DNA of 64,000 nucleotides from Aminipila sp963524205 (GTDB taxonomy: Bacteria; Bacillota; Clostridia; Peptostreptococcales; Anaerovoracaceae). The translations under genes and the position numbers were made by a program. Positions within the stretch are counted from its first letter, which is position 1. Each line of letters begins with the position of its first letter. The stretch is from contig CAURED010000002.1 in NCBI GenBank assembly GCA_963524205.1, positions 1 through 64,000 of the forward strand, read 5' to 3'. Below are positions 60,661 to 64,000 of the stretch, in pieces. A model generated the notes under the pieces. That model did not search any database and was not told the DNA's origin. It saw nothing but the letters and a program-made list of their open reading frames with translations.

Positions 60661-61200
60661 ATGCGATATTCAAAAACAACTAATTTTATACTATGTGCTA
60701 TATTTGCAGCCATTACTGGTGTAACCGCTGGAATTATTATTCCACTGCCTTTTACGCCTGTTCCCATGACTCTTGCCACTTTAGCGGTAATGCTTGCAGG
60801 CGGAGTTCTTGGAAGTAAGTATGGTTCTCTCAGCATGATTGTCTATGTACTGTTAGGTGCTTTTGGCGCTCCAGTTTACAGTGGCTATACCGGTGGTTTT
60901 GACAAACTAATTGGTCCCACTGGTGGATATCTTATCGGATACATTTTGACTGCTTTTATTATAGGTATTATAATAGAAATGATAAATAAAAGAAATAATT
61001 TATATATTAATGTGGTTGCTATGTCTTTAGGCCTTTCTACCTGCTACATTTTAGGTACGTTATGGTTTATGTTTTCTACAAGCACTCCTTTATGGACCGC
61101 ACTCGTTTCCTGTGTGTTCCCATTTTTAATTGGTGATGTGCTTAAAATAGTTATTGGCGCAATGCTTGTCACAAAGCTTAGATCAGCATTACATAAATAA
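60661..61200 (+). CDS. bioY: Biotin ECF transporter S component BioY
   Basis: 179 residues, six membrane helices. Characteristic segments: ITGVTAGIIIPLPFTPVPMT, MLAGGVLGSKYGSLSMIVYVL, and GGFDKLIGPTGGYLIGYI. It binds biotin at the membrane and works with shared EcfA/EcfT energising subunits not encoded here. I start at ATG 60661, 6 bases after GAGGTG; GTG 60652 and TTG 60658 are in-frame alternatives. It is transcribed with birA 10 bases downstream under the BirA box. Confidence 0.94.
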   Translation: MRYSKTTNFILCAIFAAITGVTAGIIIPLPFTPVPMTLATLAVMLAGGVLGSKYGSLSMIVYVLLGAFGAPVYSGYTGGFDKLIGPTGGYLIGYILTAFIIGIIIEMINKRNNLYINVVAMSLGLSTCYILGTLWFMFSTSTPLWTALVSCVFPFLIGDVLKIVIGAMLVTKLRSALHK

Positions 61201-61210
61201 GGAGGCTTAT

Positions 61211-62200
61211 ATGTCTGTCAAAGACGAGGTTTTAAAAACGTTAGAAATAAATAAAGGTGAAAGTTTCTCTGGGGAAACCTTAGCCGGAACATTGGGAGTC
61301 TCAAGAGCCGCAGTATGGAAAGCAATTACTGCCCTTCGTAAAGAGGGGTATCCTATTGAAGCTGGCACAAATAAAGGTTATGCTCTCATGGAGGATAGTG
61401 ACCTTTTATCTGAGCAAGGTATACGGTTACATTTATGTGAAGAAACATCTACATTGCCGTTGCACGTTTATAAAACTTTAGACTCTACAAATTTAGCTGC
61501 CAAGCGCCTGGCTCTTGAGGGCGTAAGTCATGGAACTGTGGTCATTTCCAATGAGCAGACAAAAGGCCGAGGCCGACTGGGACGAGATTTCTATTCTCCC
61601 GCTTCTTCTGGAATTTACCTCACCATACTTCTAAAGCCTAACTTTGATCTTTCCAAATCGGTTTTGATTACTACTGCTGCTTCTGTAGCTGTTTGCAAGG
61701 CTATACAGAAAGTATGCGGCGTAGAATCTCAGATTAAATGGGTAAACGATGTATATATAAACGGGGAAAAAATCTGTGGTATTTTAACAGAAGCCATTAC
61801 TGACTTCGAAACAGGTGCTATTGAATACATTGCTTCAGGTATTGGCATAAACTGCCATATTCCAGAGTCTGGATACCCTGACGAATTAAAAAATAAAGCA
61901 GGTGCAATTCAATCTTCTTTTTCCCGTAATGAACTGGCCGCTGAAGTTATTAATCAAATGATGGCGATTTATGAAGACATTGAAAGCCGAAATTTTATAA
62001 CAGAGTATAAGAAACGCTCTATGGTTCTGGGAAAAGCGATCCAGGTAGTTAAACATTATAACAAACAACCAACTTCTCAAACGCCTGATGCTCAAACAGC
62101 CGTCGCTCTAGATATCGATAATGATGGCGGGCTTATTGTAGAATATGAGGATGGCAGCCGTGAAGTATTAAATACTGGTGAAATCAGCATAAAACTTTAG
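61211..62200 (+). CDS. birA: Bifunctional biotin ligase/repressor BirA
   Basis: 329 residues. An N-terminal winged helix (SVKDEVLKTLEINKGESFSG, then LAGTLGVSRAAVWKAITALR, ~1-65) is the repressor domain. The catalytic domain carries GRGRLGRDFYSP, IKWVNDVYINGEKICGIL and GIGINCHIPES. A C-terminal SH3-like domain follows (~270-329). It biotinylates carrier proteins such as the one at 31042 and, as biotinyl-AMP complex, represses the bioY-birA promoter. ATG 61211 has AAGGAGG at 5 bases. The start at 61154 is inside bioY and is rejected. Confidence 0.95.
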   Translation: MSVKDEVLKTLEINKGESFSGETLAGTLGVSRAAVWKAITALRKEGYPIEAGTNKGYALMEDSDLLSEQGIRLHLCEETSTLPLHVYKTLDSTNLAAKRLALEGVSHGTVVISNEQTKGRGRLGRDFYSPASSGIYLTILLKPNFDLSKSVLITTAASVAVCKAIQKVCGVESQIKWVNDVYINGEKICGILTEAITDFETGAIEYIASGIGINCHIPESGYPDELKNKAGAIQSSFSRNELAAEVINQMMAIYEDIESRNFITEYKKRSMVLGKAIQVVKHYNKQPTSQTPDAQTAVALDIDNDGGLIVEYEDGSREVLNTGEISIKL

Positions 62201-62233
62201 TTATTACATTCATTGGTTTATATTTTATACTAA

Positions 62234-62269
62234 AAGGAGCTGGCACTAATCACTTAGGGCCAGCTCCTT
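62234..62269. terminator. Bidirectional terminator between birA and 4Fe-4S gene
   Basis: AAGGAGCTGGC/GCCAGCTCCTT hairpin with a ~14-base loop between convergent genes; T-rich especially on the minus strand (TTTTAG). Confidence 0.75.
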
Positions 62270-62297
62270 CAACTGTAGATGATACAATATAACCACG

Positions 62298-63020
62298 CTA
62301 TTGAACTTTCTTTTTCAGTCTGCTTATGCCACAGTTAATCGCTTTCTTAGGGCAGCTATCAACACATTCCAAGCAGAAAATACATTCTGTATTATTCATA
62401 TTGCCTGACTGAACCATTTCCTGAATATCTATACTCATAGGGCACCGCTTACTACATTTCCCACAGGAAACGCAGGCTTCCTTATCAGCCTTTAATCGAA
62501 ATCTGGGAATATGCAAAAAATCTGCTGCCTTTTCGCCGATCACCATAAAAGGCGCCATCCAGCAGATACTGTGGCACATGCCTCTTTTCCCTGTGGCGAG
62601 TGCAAAAAAATAAATTAGGCTGACCACCGTAAAATAAACAATTACACCCATGATTTCCACCTTAAACCCATAGAAAAAGTCTATTTTAAGTGGACTATTT
62701 TCCACCCACAGAAAAATTATAAATGAAAACCAAATCACCCATATTATGTATTTTGTTAAAATCTTAAACCTGCTATACCATGGTCTACCATTGGCATTTG
62801 CAGCCATATCCTGAATTGCACCTCCCGGACAAAGCCAGCCGCAGTATAGTCGGCTTCCTACTATAGAAAACAGAAACAGAAGTGCAAAAATAATAGCACT
62901 CCCATTAATAATCCCAGTCATCGCAGATACGATAATGACATATGGTGACAGAAATATAAAAAAAATTGGAAATAGGATTGCACTGTATGCAAGTACGCCT
63001 CTACGGATTTTTTGTCTCAT
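62298..63020 (-). CDS. Membrane 4Fe-4S binding protein (NapH/CcoG-like)
   Basis: 240 residues. Four hydrophobic helices precede two ferredoxin-type clusters, CVSCGKCSKRCP and CIFCLECVDSCP, near the C-terminus. An N-terminal RLYCGWLCPGGAIQDM and an internal GMCHSICWMAP supply further cysteines typical of the NapH/NosR-type quinol-linked electron carriers. It probably passes electrons across the membrane to an unknown partner. It overlaps the PadR gene stop by 4 bases (ATGA), so the regulator and this gene are tightly coupled. Confidence 0.88.
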   Translation of the reverse strand: MRQKIRRGVLAYSAILFPIFFIFLSPYVIIVSAMTGIINGSAIIFALLFLFSIVGSRLYCGWLCPGGAIQDMAANANGRPWYSRFKILTKYIIWVIWFSFIIFLWVENSPLKIDFFYGFKVEIMGVIVYFTVVSLIYFFALATGKRGMCHSICWMAPFMVIGEKAADFLHIPRFRLKADKEACVSCGKCSKRCPMSIDIQEMVQSGNMNNTECIFCLECVDSCPKKAINCGISRLKKKVQ

Positions 63021-63583
63021 ATTCTATCAACCTTTCTTTCATTAATTATTTTTTCTGCTTCAATTGCCCAGTCCTTCATGGCGGTATATAAATACTTTCC
63101 GCTTAGGGCTGTTAATTCTTTGTAGGTATGATCCTCCCCCTGCTCCTTAAGCTTATCAAAGTACATAAGGAAGTCATCCATTTCTCGGATATTTTTTTCA
63201 TTTCTTTCAATAAAATCATCCAGATGCTTCAGTATAACCTCCGGTTCTGTGCTTTCCCCAAAAGAGACCTTAAGAAGGATTTCATAACGAAGTTTTTCTA
63301 CATCTGGAGCCTCAGACAGCCACTTAAACAATAGGGTTCTGCCTGCTTCTGTAATATGATACACTTTCTGCCCCCTTCCGTTACAGTTATCCGGAGCTTC
63401 CATGAATTCTGCCAGACCTTCTCCTACTAACTGCTTCAGAGTGGGATATATCTGCCCGTAACTCTCTTGCCAGAAATGACTGTGTTCATATTCAATGGAT
63501 TTCTTAATGGTATACCCTGTCTGTGGGTTATGCGCCAAAAGTCCTAGAAGTATATATTTTGTTTTCCCTGTATTTTCTTTCAT
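63017..63583 (-). CDS. PadR-family transcriptional regulator
   Basis: 188 residues. An N-terminal winged helix (YILLGLLAHNPQTGYTIKKS, GQIYPTLKQLVGEGLAEF) is followed by the dimerising C-terminal helices (~95-188), the full-length PadR layout. ATG 63583 follows GAGGTG; GTG 63589 is an alternative in the same frame. Upstream at 63615-63628 the inverted repeat CATAAT-GT-ATTATG on the minus strand is a plausible PadR operator. It probably senses a small molecule and controls itself and the 4Fe-4S protein. Confidence 0.88.
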   Translation of the reverse strand: MKENTGKTKYILLGLLAHNPQTGYTIKKSIEYEHSHFWQESYGQIYPTLKQLVGEGLAEFMEAPDNCNGRGQKVYHITEAGRTLLFKWLSEAPDVEKLRYEILLKVSFGESTEPEVILKHLDDFIERNEKNIREMDDFLMYFDKLKEQGEDHTYKELTALSGKYLYTAMKDWAIEAEKIINERKVDRI

Positions 63584-63614
63584 AAGCACCTCATATATCT
63601 TTATAATATATCAT

Positions 63615-63628
63615 CATAATACATTATG
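63615..63628 (-). promoter_or_regulatory. Putative PadR operator
   Basis: Inverted repeat CATAAT-GT-ATTATG, six-base arms, 31 bases upstream of the PadR start. PadR sites are short AT-rich dyads near the promoter, so autoregulation is plausible. The region is AT-rich, which raises the chance of coincidence. Confidence 0.4.
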
Positions 63629-63708
63629 TTTAAATATATTTCAATACTTTTTTCTTAACATGAAATATTAACATTATAAAACTATATAGTTTTTCAATTT
63701 AAATAAAA

Positions 63709-63732
63709 AAAACTGACCCTTAGGCCAGTTTT
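63709..63732 (-). terminator. Intrinsic terminator after histidine phosphatase gene
   Basis: AAAACTGgCC/GGgTCAGTTTT-type hairpin with a T8 run on the minus strand, about 18 bases past the stop. Confidence 0.75.
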
Positions 63733-63750
63733 ATGATTTCTATTACATGA

Positions 63751-64000
63751 TTAAAAAATGCTATATAATACAGGTTTACCTTCTTTAATTTTTATTGTAT
63801 ATCCATGTCCAGGCTCAGGAATCCATGCAAAAAAATGCTTATCCTCTTCCGGAAAACATTCTGACATGACCGCCGATATAACTCCACCGTGGCATACCAC
63901 TACCGAATGTGCCTCTTTACCTGCATGCCGTACTGAAAATTCTTTCAGCTGATGTAACCCAATTAGCTGTTTCAATGCCTTGGCAACTCTTGTTCTGAAG
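63751..64000 (-). CDS. Histidine phosphatase family protein, C-terminal fragment
   Basis: The last ~82 residues of a minus-strand gene that continues past the right edge. VVVCHGGVISAVMSECFPEE contains the second catalytic His of the branch-1 (phosphoglycerate-mutase-like) histidine phosphatases. The preceding frame is open to the window end, so the apparent TTG start at 63975 is not the real one. In the sequenced part there is nothing to identify the substrate. Confidence 0.82.
   Translation of the reverse strand, partial: FRTRVAKALKQLIGLHQLKEFSVRHAGKEAHSVVVCHGGVISAVMSECFPEEDKHFFAWIPEPGHGYTIKIKEGKPVLYSIF

Noticed and set aside
61154..61210. Upstream start of birA overlapping bioY
   Set aside because: AAGGAGG at 61200-61205 points to ATG 61211; the extra residues have no BirA similarity.

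Overview
The window is low-GC, Gram-positive-type DNA. Its backbone of housekeeping genes, almost all on the minus strand, follows the gene order that Firmicutes keep between spoIIE and tuf: spoIIE-like, tilS, ftsH, coaX, dusB, greA, lysS, radA, carD, PIN/TRAM, ispDF, cysS, mrnC, rlmB, sigH, tRNA-Thr, tuf. With sigH and a spoIIE-type phosphatase, a decarboxylating Na+-pump gene set, asparaginase, an amino-acid permease, a flavodoxin-fold protein and 4Fe-4S proteins, I infer an anaerobic, endospore-lineage, amino-acid-using member of the Clostridia. An Anaerovoracaceae-like (Family XIII) organism would fit, but I cannot prove the genus.

Layout. 1-405: start of tuf, tRNA-Thr and their promoter. 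406-1846: a drug/metabolite transporter with a small winged-helix-like protein behind a MerR-type promoter. 1897-8330: sigH, rlmB, folA, rnz, thyA, mrnC and cysS (translation and thymidylate synthesis). 8329-16217: cell-wall hydrolase, cyclophilin, Nudix, TRIC-like channel, proS, ispDF, PIN/TRAM and carD. 16298-19991: two-component system and a divergent amino-acid permease. 20100-30239: radA, EF-G-like GTPase, ansA-asnS, lysS, greA, dusB, coaX. 30473-35419: ferritin-like protein, a biotin-dependent decarboxylase set without its membrane beta subunit, and a secreted phosphodiesterase. 35440-47214: pucR, ftsH, tilS, ABC-F, M14 peptidase, spoIIE-like. 47428-52873: S-layer-anchored protein, tatD and a surface-glycan operon. 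53064-60454: flavodoxin, metallo-hydrolase, a decayed gene, DEAD-box helicase, metG, kinase-like protein, MATE exporter. 60560-64000: BirA-controlled bioY-birA, a membrane 4Fe-4S protein with its PadR regulator, and a partial histidine phosphatase.

The most notable non-coding signal is an ~82-bp structured repeat present three times (one copy before a small gene and rnz, two in tandem between the gamma/delta and biotin-carrier genes of the decarboxylase). Other signals are a MerR-like 20-bp-spacer promoter before the EamA transporter, a BirA box over the bioY promoter, and a 22-bp-spacer promoter before the spoIIE-like gene resembling Spo0A-activated promoters. I found no CRISPR array, rRNA gene, intact insertion sequence or prophage. 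Functions come from reading protein motifs by eye; no database search was run.
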